Assembly: GCA_017853885.1 (NCBI GenBank)
Contig: JAFMIR010000012.1
Coordinates: 1-64,000 of the forward strand
DNA length: 64,000 nucleotides
Origin: Prosthecobacter sp.
Lineage (GTDB): Bacteria > Verrucomicrobiota > Verrucomicrobiia > Verrucomicrobiales > Verrucomicrobiaceae
Direction of reading: 5' to 3'
Under the pieces are notes generated by a model that had not been told where the DNA came from, did not search any database, and saw only the letters and a list, made by a program, of their open reading frames with translations. Shown here one piece after another: positions 1 through 9,295 of the stretch; within the stretch, counting starts at the first letter, position 1; each line of letters starts with the position of its first letter. A program made the translations under genes and the position numbers.

Positions 1-110
1 CCCTGAAGATGACGCGGATAGATGCCTTCACAGGTAGTGGCGTGAAACGCATCTGCAGCGAAAATCGAGAATCCACGGAGGAGCAGGGCGAGCAAAAAGA
101 AGTTCTTCAT
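1..110 (-). CDS. Secreted protein, N-terminal part only (runs off left edge)
   Basis: Only the first 36 or so codons lie in the window. The ATG at 110 overlaps the stop of the upstream beta-helix gene as ATGA (107-110), so translation is probably coupled to it. The N-terminus begins MKNFFLLALLLRGFS and continues as a typical Sec signal peptide ending near an Ala-rich site around residue 19. The mature part contains a Gly-Ile-Tyr-Pro-Arg-His-Leu-Gln stretch, resembling the start of secreted proteins common in Verrucomicrobia, but the family cannot be named from so little sequence. It is the third gene of a minus-strand operon with an M14 peptidase and a beta-helix protein. Confidence 0.6.
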   Translation of the reverse strand, partial: MKNFFLLALLLRGFSIFAADAFHATTCEGIYPRHLQ

Positions 111-1456
111 TTGATCTCTTCGCCGTGAGCGAGCTTGTTGTTGTCAAAGATGTTGTCTTCGCCACCTCCAATACGTAGCGAAGGTGCGGCTTGGCGGTCT
201 TGGCGACGATCGGCGATGAGACAGCCCGTGACGAGGCTGTGGCTCGTGTTTTGCAACAAGAGCCCTGCACCATCGCTGTCGAGAATGGTGCAGCCGGAAA
301 GGTTGAAGGTATCGCCGTTGAGAATTTGCACGGCAGCTGGATGAGCACGAACACCGTCGATGTGCAGTCCGGCGAGGGTGATGTCACGGCAGTCACGAAA
401 AACAAGGCCGCCCTTCGCTGCTGCAGCCTTGCCTCGATAGTAGGGTGGATTGCGGTCAAAAGTGTTTGGACCGATGGCGAGGTTGCTACAATCGATGGCG
501 AGTAGGTCGTGCTCGAAACCTCCGCCAAAGGTATTGCCATTGATGACGGCTCCACGCACCTTTTGAAGATCCAAGTTCACGGCGACATCCGTCAGGATAT
601 TGTCACAGATGCTGAGATGGCCCCAGCGCACAGTTTCGTCGCTGCCGTAGGGTTTGCCTTTGCCGATGAAGCGCACGTTGGCCGAACCGGGGGAGACGCT
701 GTTGTGCTGAAGGGTACAGCCAGTGATGCTCACTTCAGCCGTGGACCCACCAGTGCAATCAATGAGCACGTTAGCGGTCGGTGATGCTTCGGGGGTCATG
801 TTGCTCTCGATGTCGCAGGTGCCGATGTGGAGATTCCGCACACCGCCACCACGGGTCACCACGCCGCCGCCGCCATTGTAGCTGATGTGGCAGCCGATGA
901 TGTTCGACTGGTGGAGGTCGACATGGTCGTAGAACACACCAATGCCGCTATTGTGATACAAATGGCAATCGCTGATGATCACATTTCGGTTTTTCACGCT
1001 GAGCCGCACGCCATGCCGAGCCTCATGCACCGAAACACGCGTGATGGTGAGCTGCATCGTGCCCGTGGCCTCAATACCGTCCGCCTCGGTGTGCGCGCCG
1101 ACGATTTCGATGCCATCCAGCATGGGAGTTCGCTGTCGAGCAAAGATCTCCGGCTTCAAGCTCGTGGGGTCGGCTGTGCCGCCATGGCTGCCCTTCAAGT
1201 GAAAGGCAGGACCAGCACCCTCCATGACAAATCGCGCCACGCCATCGCCAATGAGCGAGATGAACCCCGTTTTATCGAGATCGACCACAATGGACTTGGT
1301 GAGGCGATAGGTGCCGCGGTCAAAACGCACCGCGCCACCAGCATCGACCAGCATTTGCACTGCAATGGTATCATCCGCCTTGCCATCACCGACGGGCTTG
1401 GCGTGAATCGGTGACAGCGAAGCGATGAAAACAAGCGTAAGAAACCGGTAGATCAT
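107..1456 (-). CDS. Secreted right-handed beta-helix protein (pectate-lyase-like fold)
   Basis: 449 residues with a Sec signal peptide (about residues 1-19, ending PIHA). Residues 22-55 carry GDGKADDTIAVQ followed by a Gly-rich stretch and GTYRL, the typical N-terminus of the pectate lyase 3 / phage tail-spike superfamily. The rest is a run of short Asn/Gly/Ile-rich strands (for example LTITRVSVHEARHGVRLS and ITGCTLQHNS), as expected for coils of a parallel beta-helix. Proteins of this fold bind or cleave polysaccharides, but no catalytic residues can be assigned. The gene lies 28 bp downstream of the M14 peptidase gene and overlaps the next gene by 4 bp. A non-enzymatic carbohydrate-binding role is equally possible. 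Confidence 0.8.
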   Translation of the reverse strand: MIYRFLTLVFIASLSPIHAKPVGDGKADDTIAVQMLVDAGGAVRFDRGTYRLTKSIVVDLDKTGFISLIGDGVARFVMEGAGPAFHLKGSHGGTADPTSLKPEIFARQRTPMLDGIEIVGAHTEADGIEATGTMQLTITRVSVHEARHGVRLSVKNRNVIISDCHLYHNSGIGVFYDHVDLHQSNIIGCHISYNGGGGVVTRGGGVRNLHIGTCDIESNMTPEASPTANVLIDCTGGSTAEVSITGCTLQHNSVSPGSANVRFIGKGKPYGSDETVRWGHLSICDNILTDVAVNLDLQKVRGAVINGNTFGGGFEHDLLAIDCSNLAIGPNTFDRNPPYYRGKAAAAKGGLVFRDCRDITLAGLHIDGVRAHPAAVQILNGDTFNLSGCTILDSDGAGLLLQNTSHSLVTGCLIADRRQDRQAAPSLRIGGGEDNIFDNNKLAHGEEIK

Positions 1457-1484
1457 AAGGACTTCTCATACGCTCCTCAGGTCT

Positions 1485-2714
1485 TCATTCGAGCGATTCA
1501 AAATACGCCTTGAAGGCTTTTGAAAGCCCTTCACCAAAAGTCACCCAGTGTTTTCCCAGTGCAGGCGCCTTGAGTCCGACGATGTCGTTGCAGTTGAATT
1601 CCAGAATCGCCGCATCGATGCCAAAACGAGCAAAGAACCCTTCGCCGAGCGAGCCTGGGTTGTGGAAGCTAGGCTTTGTCGAGCCTTCAACGAACCACGT
1701 GTGATCACGTAGGCACTTTTCGAGGATGCGCATGCGTGCGAGGTGCTTTTCACCCTCGGATCCTTCCGGACGACTGAGATGCAACAATCCGCTGCCATCA
1801 TTATGAAAATCGAGCGCCAGCGTTGGGCGCCTGCCTGCCTTGACCTCCGCTGCCAGCCAGTTCTCAAGCGCCGCATTTTCAGGCGCCAATCGTGGATCGG
1901 CTGGCTTATCCCACTTCCGATTCAAATCCCACCCACCGAGATTGAAACGCGTCCCACCACGTTCGACACCATCCTTGTTGGCCATTGGAAGAATGCAGAC
2001 GTTGTAGCTCGCGAGACATTGTTCCGCATCGGCATCTCCTTTGAGCAGACGTTGCACAAGTCCCTCGATCACCCAGTTGCCCGCGGGTTCCCAAGGATGT
2101 GCACGCGCACGCAGGAACACGCGATTCACTGCTGCTGCTCGACCCACCCGGATGATTTCCAACTCACGCCCCTGCACTGTTTGACCGATGTTCTCAATCG
2201 CCACCAGCGGATTGGTTTTGATCCTTTCAAGAAAGCGGTTCAGATCCGAAAGTCGGTAAGGCTCCGCACGCGCGACAAAAAGTGCGTCTGCAGGCATCTG
2301 AAGCGTCACTTGGACGCGGCCCGGTTCCGGTGACTGGGTGCGCACAGGGGTCCACATTTTGCCATCCAGCGAGGTGACGACCTGCTGGATTTCTTTGGCC
2401 ACTGAACCGTGGCGACCATTCCAGACATTGTCTAAATTCTTAAACTCCAGCGTGAGCTTGCGGCCCTTCGGAGCCTGAAGACGAAAGTGAAAATGCCCAG
2501 CCGCGCGATTCGGTGAGTTCCGCTCATGATCGTAGTTCAGGTTCACCAGCACGGTGCCGTCCGCAGCGAACTCATACCACAGCGGCGAGGCATTCTCGAA
2601 GCTCGTATCGATGAAATCGAGCGGCGGTGAATCGGTGGCAGCTCCCGCCATGATGATGCCGATCATGAAGTGAAATAGCATTGAAAAGAGGAGAAAAGTC
2701 AGGGTGCGTTTCAT
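1485..2714 (-). CDS. Secreted M14-family zinc carboxypeptidase (cytosolic-carboxypeptidase-like subgroup)
   Basis: From the ATG at 2714 (MKRTLTFLLFS) the product has 409 residues with a signal peptide or anchor of about 29 residues. An upstream in-frame start at 2762 would add 16 non-signal residues and is less likely. An N-terminal beta-sandwich-like region (about 30-150) precedes the M14 catalytic domain. Zinc ligands are recognisable as H206-P-W-E209 and H304 in LDFHND. The Asn-Arg substrate pair is in DLNRKW (N265, R266), and the catalytic Glu is E372 in AILEF. AMKNKDGV-type spacing (ANKDGV before the Asn-Arg pair) resembles the AGTPBP1/CCP-like branch. It should remove C-terminal residues from exported peptides or wall peptides; the substrate is unknown. 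Confidence 0.85.
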   Translation of the reverse strand: MKRTLTFLLFSMLFHFMIGIIMAGAATDSPPLDFIDTSFENASPLWYEFAADGTVLVNLNYDHERNSPNRAAGHFHFRLQAPKGRKLTLEFKNLDNVWNGRHGSVAKEIQQVVTSLDGKMWTPVRTQSPEPGRVQVTLQMPADALFVARAEPYRLSDLNRFLERIKTNPLVAIENIGQTVQGRELEIIRVGRAAAVNRVFLRARAHPWEPAGNWVIEGLVQRLLKGDADAEQCLASYNVCILPMANKDGVERGGTRFNLGGWDLNRKWDKPADPRLAPENAALENWLAAEVKAGRRPTLALDFHNDGSGLLHLSRPEGSEGEKHLARMRILEKCLRDHTWFVEGSTKPSFHNPGSLGEGFFARFGIDAAILEFNCNDIVGLKAPALGKHWVTFGEGLSKAFKAYFESLE

Positions 2715-2982
2715 TTGCAGATGAGATACGCCGCTCATAGCCCGCTGCCGGCAAAGAGCCATGCGGTTTCAGAAAAACGCAGAAGATGGTATTCGCACGG
2801 ATAGGCTGAAAGGCGTAACTTCTTTCCGGATCGTCGGCTGCTCGAGCGGGATGAATGAACTCATCGGGACGCTTCAACCAGCCCATGAGAGCCCAGTGGC
2901 AAAAAACTAAGCTATCAAAGCGGTGGCGATTGCATCGAGTTGTTGAAGCATTCAGGGGTTTTGCAGCGTTCACGCGACTGTC
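2715..2982. promoter_or_regulatory. Divergent intergenic region between M14 peptidase and sulfatase genes
   Basis: 268 bp separate the outward-facing M14 peptidase gene (minus) and the sulfatase gene (plus), so promoters for both must lie here. I see no convincing sigma-70 hexamers, operator repeats or RNA structure. Short open frames in this stretch have no family features and I do not call them. Confidence 0.4.
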
Positions 2983-4524
2983 ATGCGCTTCTTGTTCTTA
3001 TTTGGAATTTCCATATGGATTGCTGCAGCTTCGTCAATCGCGGCGACGGCACGTCCGAACATCCTTTTCGCCATCGCAGATGACTGGGGGCCACATGCAA
3101 GCGCTTATGGCACACCATGGGTGAAAACCCCGGCTTTTGACCGCGTGGCAAAGGAAGGCCTGCTCTTTAAAAACGCCTACACGCCGAATGCGAAGTGTGC
3201 GCCCTCACGGGCGTGTATACTAACCGGGCGGAACTCTTGGCAGCTTAAGGAAGCGGCGAATCACATCTGCTACTTCCCCCCGGAGTTCAAAGGCTGGGGT
3301 GAGGCGCTCGTGGAAAAGGGTTGGAATGTCGGTCACACGACAAAGGGCTGGGGTCCTGGCTCGGCAAAAGATGTGAATGGTAAGCCACGCGAGATGACAG
3401 GGAAAGCGTGGAACAAACGCAAAGCGAAGCCTGCCACCGAGGAAATGAGCAACTGCGATTACGCAGCCAACTTTGAGGACTTCCTTAACGCCACACCTAC
3501 GGGAAAGCCATGGTGCTTCTGGTATGGCGCGATCGAGCCGCATCGAGGTTATGAATTTGGCAGCGGTGTCAAAAAAGGCGGCAAGAAGCTGAGCGATATC
3601 GACCACGTGCCAGCCTACTGGCCGGACAACGAGGTGATCCGCAATGATATGCTCGACTACGCCTTTGAAGTAGAGCATTTCGACGCGCATCTCGGCCGCA
3701 TGCTCGCGGAACTCGAAAAACGCGGCCAACTCGACAACACTCTCGTCGTGGTCACCGCAGATCACGGCATGCCCTTCCCGCGCAGCAAGGGAAACGCCAA
3801 CGTGCAGGCGAATCATGTGCCGTTTGCCGTGATGTGGAGGGGTGGCATCACCGCGCCGGGTCGAGTGATCGAGGATTTCGTGAGTTTCATCGACCTCGCG
3901 CCAACTTTCATTGAGGTGGCTGGATTGAAGTGGAGCGACACCGGCATGGGGGAGAGCCCTGGACGGAGCCTAACCGATTTGTTTGCGAACGCGCCGAAGC
4001 ACACGAGGGATCATGTGCTGCTCGGCAAGGAGCGCACGGATATTGGCCGCCCTAACGACTGGGGCTATCCGATCCGCGCTATCGTGACGAAGGACAGCGT
4101 GCTCATCGAAAACTTCGAACCCACACGCTGGCCTGGGGGCAATCCGGAGACCGGTTACATGGACTGCGATGCCGGTGCGACGAAGAGCTTCATCATCGAC
4201 GCGCATCGAAAGAATCCGAACGATCCGTTTTGGCAGCTTTGCTTTGGCCTACGTTCCGGGCTGGAGTTCTACGATTTGAAGAGCGATCCTGACTTCGTAA
4301 AGAACCTACCTGCTGATCCACGCGTAGCTGCTTTGAAGGACCAACTCCATAAAGAGCTCAAGGCGCAGGGGGATCCCCGCATGGAAGGCAAGGGTGCCAT
4401 TTTCGATCAGTATGAACACGCTGCGAAGGCCAATGTCGGTTTTTACGAGAAGTTCATGCGAGGCGAACCGGTGAAGGCGAATTGGATCAACCAGAACGAC
4501 ATCGAGCCAAAGCCGGTGCCATGA
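2983..4524 (+). CDS. Secreted sulfatase, formylglycine type (heparan N-sulfatase-like)
   Basis: 513 residues with a Sec signal peptide (about 1-22). The alkaline-phosphatase-superfamily core starts at [12 protein letters not shown], with the metal-binding Asp pair at residues 33-34. The sulfatase signature is C72-A-P-S-R with a following TGR, so Cys72 would be converted to formylglycine. A second metal site motif [10 protein letters not shown] is present. The wording around the signature ([11 protein letters not shown]) and overall length resemble the N-sulfoglucosamine sulfohydrolase group. It probably removes sulfate from sulfated polysaccharide fragments outside the cytoplasm. No formylglycine-generating enzyme is encoded in the window. 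It is transcribed divergently from the M14 peptidase gene and precedes a NYN-domain gene by 45 bp. Confidence 0.88.
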   Translation: MRFLFLFGISIWIAAASSIAATARPNILFAIADDWGPHASAYGTPWVKTPAFDRVAKEGLLFKNAYTPNAKCAPSRACILTGRNSWQLKEAANHICYFPPEFKGWGEALVEKGWNVGHTTKGWGPGSAKDVNGKPREMTGKAWNKRKAKPATEEMSNCDYAANFEDFLNATPTGKPWCFWYGAIEPHRGYEFGSGVKKGGKKLSDIDHVPAYWPDNEVIRNDMLDYAFEVEHFDAHLGRMLAELEKRGQLDNTLVVVTADHGMPFPRSKGNANVQANHVPFAVMWRGGITAPGRVIEDFVSFIDLAPTFIEVAGLKWSDTGMGESPGRSLTDLFANAPKHTRDHVLLGKERTDIGRPNDWGYPIRAIVTKDSVLIENFEPTRWPGGNPETGYMDCDAGATKSFIIDAHRKNPNDPFWQLCFGLRSGLEFYDLKSDPDFVKNLPADPRVAALKDQLHKELKAQGDPRMEGKGAIFDQYEHAAKANVGFYEKFMRGEPVKANWINQNDIEPKPVP

Positions 4525-4553
4525 GTCGGCGGATTTGCTGCTCGCCACGACCT

Positions 4554-4560
4554 GAAGGAG
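4554..4560 (+). promoter_or_regulatory. Strong Shine-Dalgarno site of the NYN-LOTUS gene
   Basis: GAAGGAG ends 9 nt before the ATG at 4570 and 15 nt before the alternative ATG at 4576, so it favours the first start. Clear ribosome-binding sites of this quality are uncommon in this window. Confidence 0.6.
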
Positions 4561-4569
4561 CGGTTAAAC

Positions 4570-5406
4570 ATGTTCATGGCCACTTCACACGATCGTGCGC
4601 ACACTATCGCTGTTTTCTGCGACTTTGAAAACCTCGCCATCGGCGTGAGGGAGGCGAAGTATGACAAGTTTGACATGACCAAGGTGTTGGAGCGTTTGCT
4701 CCTGAAAGGCAGCATCGTGGTGAAAAAGGCTTACTGTGACTGGGATCGATACAAAAGCTTCAAGGCCACGATGCACGAAGCGGCGTTTGAAATGATCGAC
4801 ATTCCGCATGTGAGCAAGAGCGGTAAAAACTCTGCGGACATCCGCATGGTGGTGGACGCACTCGACCTCTGCTACATGAAGGGACATGTTGATACGTTTG
4901 CCATTGTGAGCGGTGATTCCGACTTCTCACCGCTGGTGAGCAAACTGCGCGAGAACAACAAGACCGTCATTGGCGTGGGGGTGAAGCAGAGCACAAGCGG
5001 TCTTTTCATCGGCAACTGTGACGAATTCATCTTTTACGACGATCTCGTCCGCGATGAGGAGAAGGCCAAGGTGCGTGCCACACAGGCCAAACAAGCCGCG
5101 CCGCCACCAAAACCCGCGTCGGCAGACAAGAAAGCTGAAAAGCCTGCCGGTGATCCCGAAGAAGCCATCCGGCTCGTGATGGAAACGATCGATGCTTTGC
5201 TCGCTCGTGGAGATAAAGACGCGGTATGGGCCAGCCATGTGAAACAAGCGATTCGCCGCCTACAGCCGCAGTTTGAGGAGCGCTTTTACGGCTTCCGCAG
5301 CTTCAGCTCTCTGCTCGAAGCTGTGCAGGAACACGATCTTGTTCGCTTGGAAAAGAAGGGCGAAGGCGGCTATCTGATTCGTGCCGTCGCAACCGGCGAA
5401 GTATGA
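4570..5406 (+). CDS. NYN (PIN-like) nuclease domain protein with C-terminal LOTUS/OST-HTH domain
   Basis: 278 residues, cytoplasmic. Residues about 12-155 form a NYN domain of the LabA/limkain type: the conserved acidic residues are D18 in FCDFEN, D90 in SADIRM, and D116/D118 in SGDSDF. A Pro/Ala/Lys-rich linker (about 165-190) leads to a C-terminal helical and winged domain (about 195-272) that ends GEGGYLIR, the pattern of an OST-HTH/LOTUS domain. NYN domains are RNA endonucleases or relatives of them, and LOTUS domains bind RNA or RNA helicases, so an RNA-processing role is likely. It follows the sulfatase gene by 45 bp but has its own ribosome-binding site, and I see no functional link between them. 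Confidence 0.85.
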   Translation: MFMATSHDRAHTIAVFCDFENLAIGVREAKYDKFDMTKVLERLLLKGSIVVKKAYCDWDRYKSFKATMHEAAFEMIDIPHVSKSGKNSADIRMVVDALDLCYMKGHVDTFAIVSGDSDFSPLVSKLRENNKTVIGVGVKQSTSGLFIGNCDEFIFYDDLVRDEEKAKVRATQAKQAAPPPKPASADKKAEKPAGDPEEAIRLVMETIDALLARGDKDAVWASHVKQAIRRLQPQFEERFYGFRSFSSLLEAVQEHDLVRLEKKGEGGYLIRAVATGEV

Positions 5407-5445
5407 GATCCGCAAGGCCAGCATTATATTCCTACCTTCCAAGCA

Positions 5446-6054
5446 TTATGGAGCCAAAAACAGCTCTTGGGATGCTTTCACCGGCTTGGGCTCACCCAAA
5501 GTCATGGTGAGGGTGGAGCCTTCTCCTTGGATGATGCGAATGAGGTAAAGGCGTTTGCCGCCAGGCTCAATTTGCAGGTCGATCTGCTTGAGATACTTCT
5601 TCACGAGCAGCGGCTTGGGAACGAGAGTGATGGTGGCAAACTTCGCCTCCTGCTGGGTGACTTTGACAGTGAAATTTTCCGTGAGAGAGGCGGCATCCAT
5701 CTCGCGGCCGTCTAGGAAGCGAATCCAAGCGCGGGCGCGGCGGTCGTCGGGGTCCAGCGTTTGCCAGGCGGCGTCCTTGCCATCTTTGAGGAAGGCTTTT
5801 TCGCCATTGAAGAGGAGCGTGGTAGTCGGTGGTGAGCCGAGTTCCCATCGGAAACGACCGTCCTGCATCTTCCAAAACCGGCCTTCGCTCTTCGCGGGCT
5901 CCTTCAGCACCGGCGTGCTGCGTGTCTGCTGAAAGGTCACCTGAATGTCGCCGACGTTTTTCTGGTCGGCGGTCCACTTTTCAAACACCGGCGGCAGTCC
6001 CTGCGCCGCACAGGAAAGCGTGAGAAGGCAGAGCGAGAGGACGAAGCGGATCAT
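5446..6054 (-). CDS. LolA-like outer-membrane lipoprotein carrier
   Basis: 202 residues from the ATG at 6054 (MIRFVLSLCLL), chosen because a signal peptide starts there; the open frame upstream is repeat-derived. The mature protein has the LolA pattern: a long amphipathic helix (PVFEKWTADQKN), then beta strands with IQVTFQQTRS, GRFWKMQDGRFRWE, and a later QIDLQIEPGGKRL. Length matches periplasmic LolA (about 180-200). It would carry lipoproteins, or other lipids, across the periplasm to the outer membrane. No other Lol component is nearby. It is convergent with the NYN gene (39 bp gap) and downstream of the haem-binding dehydrogenase gene across a repeat region. Confidence 0.75.
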   Translation of the reverse strand: MIRFVLSLCLLTLSCAAQGLPPVFEKWTADQKNVGDIQVTFQQTRSTPVLKEPAKSEGRFWKMQDGRFRWELGSPPTTTLLFNGEKAFLKDGKDAAWQTLDPDDRRARAWIRFLDGREMDAASLTENFTVKVTQQEAKFATITLVPKPLLVKKYLKQIDLQIEPGGKRLYLIRIIQGEGSTLTMTLGEPKPVKASQELFLAP

Positions 6055-6070
6055 GCGAGGTGCGGGAATG

Positions 6071-6163
6071 GAGTCGTGGAGTCGTGGAGTCGTGGAGTGA
6101 TGGAGTGATGGAGTGGTGGGGAGAGCCAATCAACACTCCATTGCTCCAATACTCCATCACTCC
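6071..6163. repeat. Tandem G-rich repeats with inverted arm
   Basis: The top strand carries about three copies of the 9-mer GAGTCGTGG (from 6071) running into GAGTGATGG and GAGTGGTGG variants to about 6119. A complementary arm, ACTCCATCACTCC, lies at 6151-6163 and pairs perfectly over 13 bp with 6094-6106 and equally with 6102-6114. The right arm covers the last codons and stop of the haem-binding dehydrogenase gene. It could form a long hairpin in the mRNA between that gene and the LolA-like gene. The unit length and lack of spacers rule out a CRISPR array. Confidence 0.8.
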
Positions 6164-9100
6164 GCCTTCAGATACGCGATGAGATCCGCCATCTGCTGCG
6201 GGTTGATGGCGGCTTCGAGGCCTTCGGGCATGAGGGAGATGCCGGGGCTGGTGAGGGATTTGATCTCGCTGCGCAAGACGGTGTCCGTGCCGCCATCGGC
6301 GCGTTTGAGGGTGAGATTGCCGGCGTTCTCGCTGGCGATGAGGCCGCTCAAGGTGCGGCCGTCGTGGGTTTCGACGAGGTAGAGGCTGAAGTTCGGCGAA
6401 ACCTCGCGATTCGGGTCGAGGATGTTCGTGACGAGCTGCTCGGCGGTCCAGGCTTTGATGGTGCCGAGGTGTGGGCCGACGTCGTTGCCCTTGTCTGCGA
6501 ACTTGTGGCAGACCATGCAGGCCGTTTCATAGACTTTCGCTCCGCGGCCGGCATCACCGCCCTGTGTCGTCGTGAGATACGTCTCGATGACCGCCTTCCG
6601 GTTCGCCGAAGAACCATCGCCGATGAGCTTGGCGATGCGCTCGGCCAGCGCGGGCGTTTTTTGCCGTGCAAGCGTCGCCTTTGCAGCGACGCTGAGATGC
6701 GCGGGTGTGATCTTCTTCGCCTCGATGGCATCCAGTAGCTTCGCAATGCGATCCGTGCGTGAGAACAGGATGGTGGTGGCTTTGTCACGCAGCGCGGGCG
6801 TCATCTTCGGCCACGCGTCGATGAGCATGTCGGCGACGGCGGGCTCACGGTAGGTGCCGAGGGCTTCGAGGGCGGCGAGTTGGACCTCTTGTGGCTCGGA
6901 GGGCATTAATAGCGCTCGAATGAGGTTAAATACCTGCTCGGCAGGCGCGAGAGAAGTGGCGACAGGAAGTGCGATAAGTTTTTCATCGGCAGATTTTGAG
7001 GCGACGATGGTGCTGATTGCTTGAGTGCCAATCTCCCGAAGTCTCGCATTGGTGACTTCGTTGGATGAAACCATCGCCAGCGAGATCGACAACCGGGTCG
7101 CGTATGGAAGCATTGCTTGCAGCACTGTAGATCTCAGCAAAAGCGGGAAGTCATCTTTGCTTAAAGCCGTCATGATGACCGCCAGCTTCGATCTTTCACC
7201 TTTCGCAGCGACCGAACCTGCCAGCCGTGGGATCAAGGTACTGCTTTTGATGAACTCCAAATGTCGGTCGTTCATAAGCCAAGGCACGAGCAGATTGTCC
7301 GCTCGATCTGCGGCAATGCAGAGGACCATCGTCTGCAACCAAGAGTCTGCATTCACTCTGCTACCAACACCTCTCATGGCCTCGCTCCAAAAAGCACCTC
7401 CGGCTCCGTTTTCGGCAGTGGTGGACAGATCCCGCATTGAGAACAGAGCTTTGATCGCAACGCGGTTTTCTGCATGGACAGCCAACCGTGGGAAAGAAAA
7501 TTTTGAAGCGTCATGCCTGAGGTCGCCACTCCATTTCAATGCCTGAACGAAAGGCTCGAACAGTTCGGCTGCCGCTTCCGCCACGGGTCCGTTCAACGGA
7601 CGAGCGGCATTTTCCAAGCTTTCCTCATTCAAAGCGGACAACGCCGACAAAGCATGGAGCGCACACACTTTGCCCTGCTGTGTCTTCCCGCTCTTGACCA
7701 TCTCCCGCAATGGCTCCACGGCGACTTTGTCCTGACGCTCAAATAGCAAACGCTGCGCCGTTTCGCGGTGCCAGGCGTTGGGGTGGTCGAGGAGGGCGAC
7801 GAGGTCTGGCGTAATCGCGTTGGACAAAGCCACTCTCCGTTCTTCGGCCTTCGCTCTCTGCCAGTTCTTTGGAGCGAGGCGGAAGATGCGGCCCTTGTCG
7901 CGACCGCGGAGCAGATCGACGACGGCGTGGATGTCATCAGGGATGCTCCAAGGGTGCTCAATCACTTCGCGATACATGTCGCAGACGTGCAGGCAGCCAT
8001 CGGGGGCGTTCACGAAATTCACGGGGCGGAACCAGAGGTCGTCGCTGGTGCAGAAGTTTGCTTTTCCATCGACTTGCACGGCTTTGAAGGTGACGCCGTC
8101 GGGGACGAGCTTCATGCGGTAGAAGAGATTGCCGGCCACGTCGGCGACGAAGGCGAAGTCGCGATACTCTTTCGGATACGCATCGCCGCGATAGACGGTG
8201 ATGCCGCTCGATGAAGTGACGACGCCAGCACCGACGAGCTCGCTTTTCGGCAGGTGGCTGCCTTCCTGCACCCAGCGCTTCGCGCGGAACTCGCGCCAGG
8301 GCTCGGGCGGGCTGGTGCGATAAACGGGCAGTTGGTCGCCAGCCTCGGCGCAGTCGTTCAGGGCGCTGGGGACGACGAGATACGGATTCCGCGCAAGGTA
8401 GCGATACGGCAGGACGACGTGCTGGCAGGGATTGCGGATGTTGCAGAGGAAGCGGTTGCCCCAGTCGTCGAAGGTATTGCCAAAGCGTGCGCCGCCACTT
8501 TCGAGTTGCGCATCACCGGTGCTGGGATCGAAGGAGAAGTCGTTGCGCTTGATGGCCAGTGGTTTGAAGTCTTTCGGCAGCGGCATGACGCTCTCACTGC
8601 CTGGCACGCGCTGGATTTCGCCGCCGTTTGACCCACCGGCGATGTAGATGCGATGGTCGAGGCCCCAGATGGGGTTGTTCATGACGGCCTGCACGTTGAG
8701 CTTTTTGAAACCGGTGAAGACTTTTTGCCGCACATCGGCCACGCCATCGTCATTCGTGTCTTTGAGATACCAAACGTCTGGCGTGGCGGTGACAAAGATG
8801 CCGCCTTTCCAGCACGCGGCGCCGGTGGGCCAGGAGAGACCGTCGGCGAAGACGGTGGCCTTGTCGAAGATGCCATCGCCATCGGTGTCGGTGAGCAGGC
8901 GCACCTTGCCGATGTGGGCATCGGTGGGGTTTTGTTGACTGGGCTTGTGCGCGGCCTTGTCGGTGTAGGGGTAGTCGTTCATCTCGCACACGTAGGCGCG
9001 ACCATCGGCATCGTAGGTGATGGCGACGGGATCGGTGACGAGCGGCTCCGCGGCGATGAGCTGCATCTCGAAGCCATCGAGCACATGGAAGGTCTTCGCG

Positions 9101-9192
9101 GCGTTTGGCGGCTCCACCGGCGGCGTCGAGGGAAAATCGAGAGCACGAGCAGCCCAAGAAGCCCATAGAAGACACAGAAAAAAGAGACGCAT
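6157..9192 (-). CDS. PVC-type membrane-bound dehydrogenase with HEAT-like repeats and C-terminal haem-binding domain
   Basis: 1011 residues from the ATG at 9192 ([17 protein letters not shown]), which begins the signal peptide; an upstream in-frame start would add 15 unrelated residues. Residues about 35-420 form a propeller-like dehydrogenase domain of the kind annotated TIGR02604 ([23 protein letters not shown]). About 450-850 are alpha-helical HEAT-like repeats. The C-terminal haem-binding domain (TIGR02603 type) contains C892-M-V-C-H, followed by DVGPHL and [12 protein letters not shown]. It is an exported redox protein thought to oxidise carbohydrates and pass electrons to a c-type cytochrome; the substrate is unknown. 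It lies 103 bp from and divergent to ilvD. Confidence 0.87.
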   Translation of the reverse strand: MRLFFLCLLWASWAARALDFPSTPPVEPPNAAKTFHVLDGFEMQLIAAEPLVTDPVAITYDADGRAYVCEMNDYPYTDKAAHKPSQQNPTDAHIGKVRLLTDTDGDGIFDKATVFADGLSWPTGAACWKGGIFVTATPDVWYLKDTNDDGVADVRQKVFTGFKKLNVQAVMNNPIWGLDHRIYIAGGSNGGEIQRVPGSESVMPLPKDFKPLAIKRNDFSFDPSTGDAQLESGGARFGNTFDDWGNRFLCNIRNPCQHVVLPYRYLARNPYLVVPSALNDCAEAGDQLPVYRTSPPEPWREFRAKRWVQEGSHLPKSELVGAGVVTSSSGITVYRGDAYPKEYRDFAFVADVAGNLFYRMKLVPDGVTFKAVQVDGKANFCTSDDLWFRPVNFVNAPDGCLHVCDMYREVIEHPWSIPDDIHAVVDLLRGRDKGRIFRLAPKNWQRAKAEERRVALSNAITPDLVALLDHPNAWHRETAQRLLFERQDKVAVEPLREMVKSGKTQQGKVCALHALSALSALNEESLENAARPLNGPVAEAAAELFEPFVQALKWSGDLRHDASKFSFPRLAVHAENRVAIKALFSMRDLSTTAENGAGGAFWSEAMRGVGSRVNADSWLQTMVLCIAADRADNLLVPWLMNDRHLEFIKSSTLIPRLAGSVAAKGERSKLAVIMTALSKDDFPLLLRSTVLQAMLPYATRLSISLAMVSSNEVTNARLREIGTQAISTIVASKSADEKLIALPVATSLAPAEQVFNLIRALLMPSEPQEVQLAALEALGTYREPAVADMLIDAWPKMTPALRDKATTILFSRTDRIAKLLDAIEAKKITPAHLSVAAKATLARQKTPALAERIAKLIGDGSSANRKAVIETYLTTTQGGDAGRGAKVYETACMVCHKFADKGNDVGPHLGTIKAWTAEQLVTNILDPNREVSPNFSLYLVETHDGRTLSGLIASENAGNLTLKRADGGTDTVLRSEIKSLTSPGISLMPEGLEAAINPQQMADLIAYLKAE

Positions 9193-9295
9193 GGCGGGTG
9201 AGAATACGTTTGCTGCCTTCCGTCTGTTCCGTGGCAAGCCTCACCTTGCAAGCAGGACTCTCCGCGCCACACTAGCCGACCTTTTCCCAAACGCC
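9193..9295. promoter_or_regulatory. Divergent promoter region between haem dehydrogenase and ilvD
   Basis: This 103 bp gap lies between the outward-facing starts at 9192 and 9296. It must contain both promoters unless transcripts start inside genes. I see only a short GCAAG/CTTGC inverted repeat around 9233-9248 and no clear operator, attenuator or leader peptide. Confidence 0.35.

Noticed and set aside
6071..6119. Short direct repeats considered as a CRISPR array.
   Set aside because: Units are 9 bp with no spacers and there are no cas genes in the window.
9017..9295. In-frame extension of ilvD upstream of 9296.
   Set aside because: It would overlap the divergent dehydrogenase gene by more than 170 bp and adds residues without family similarity.
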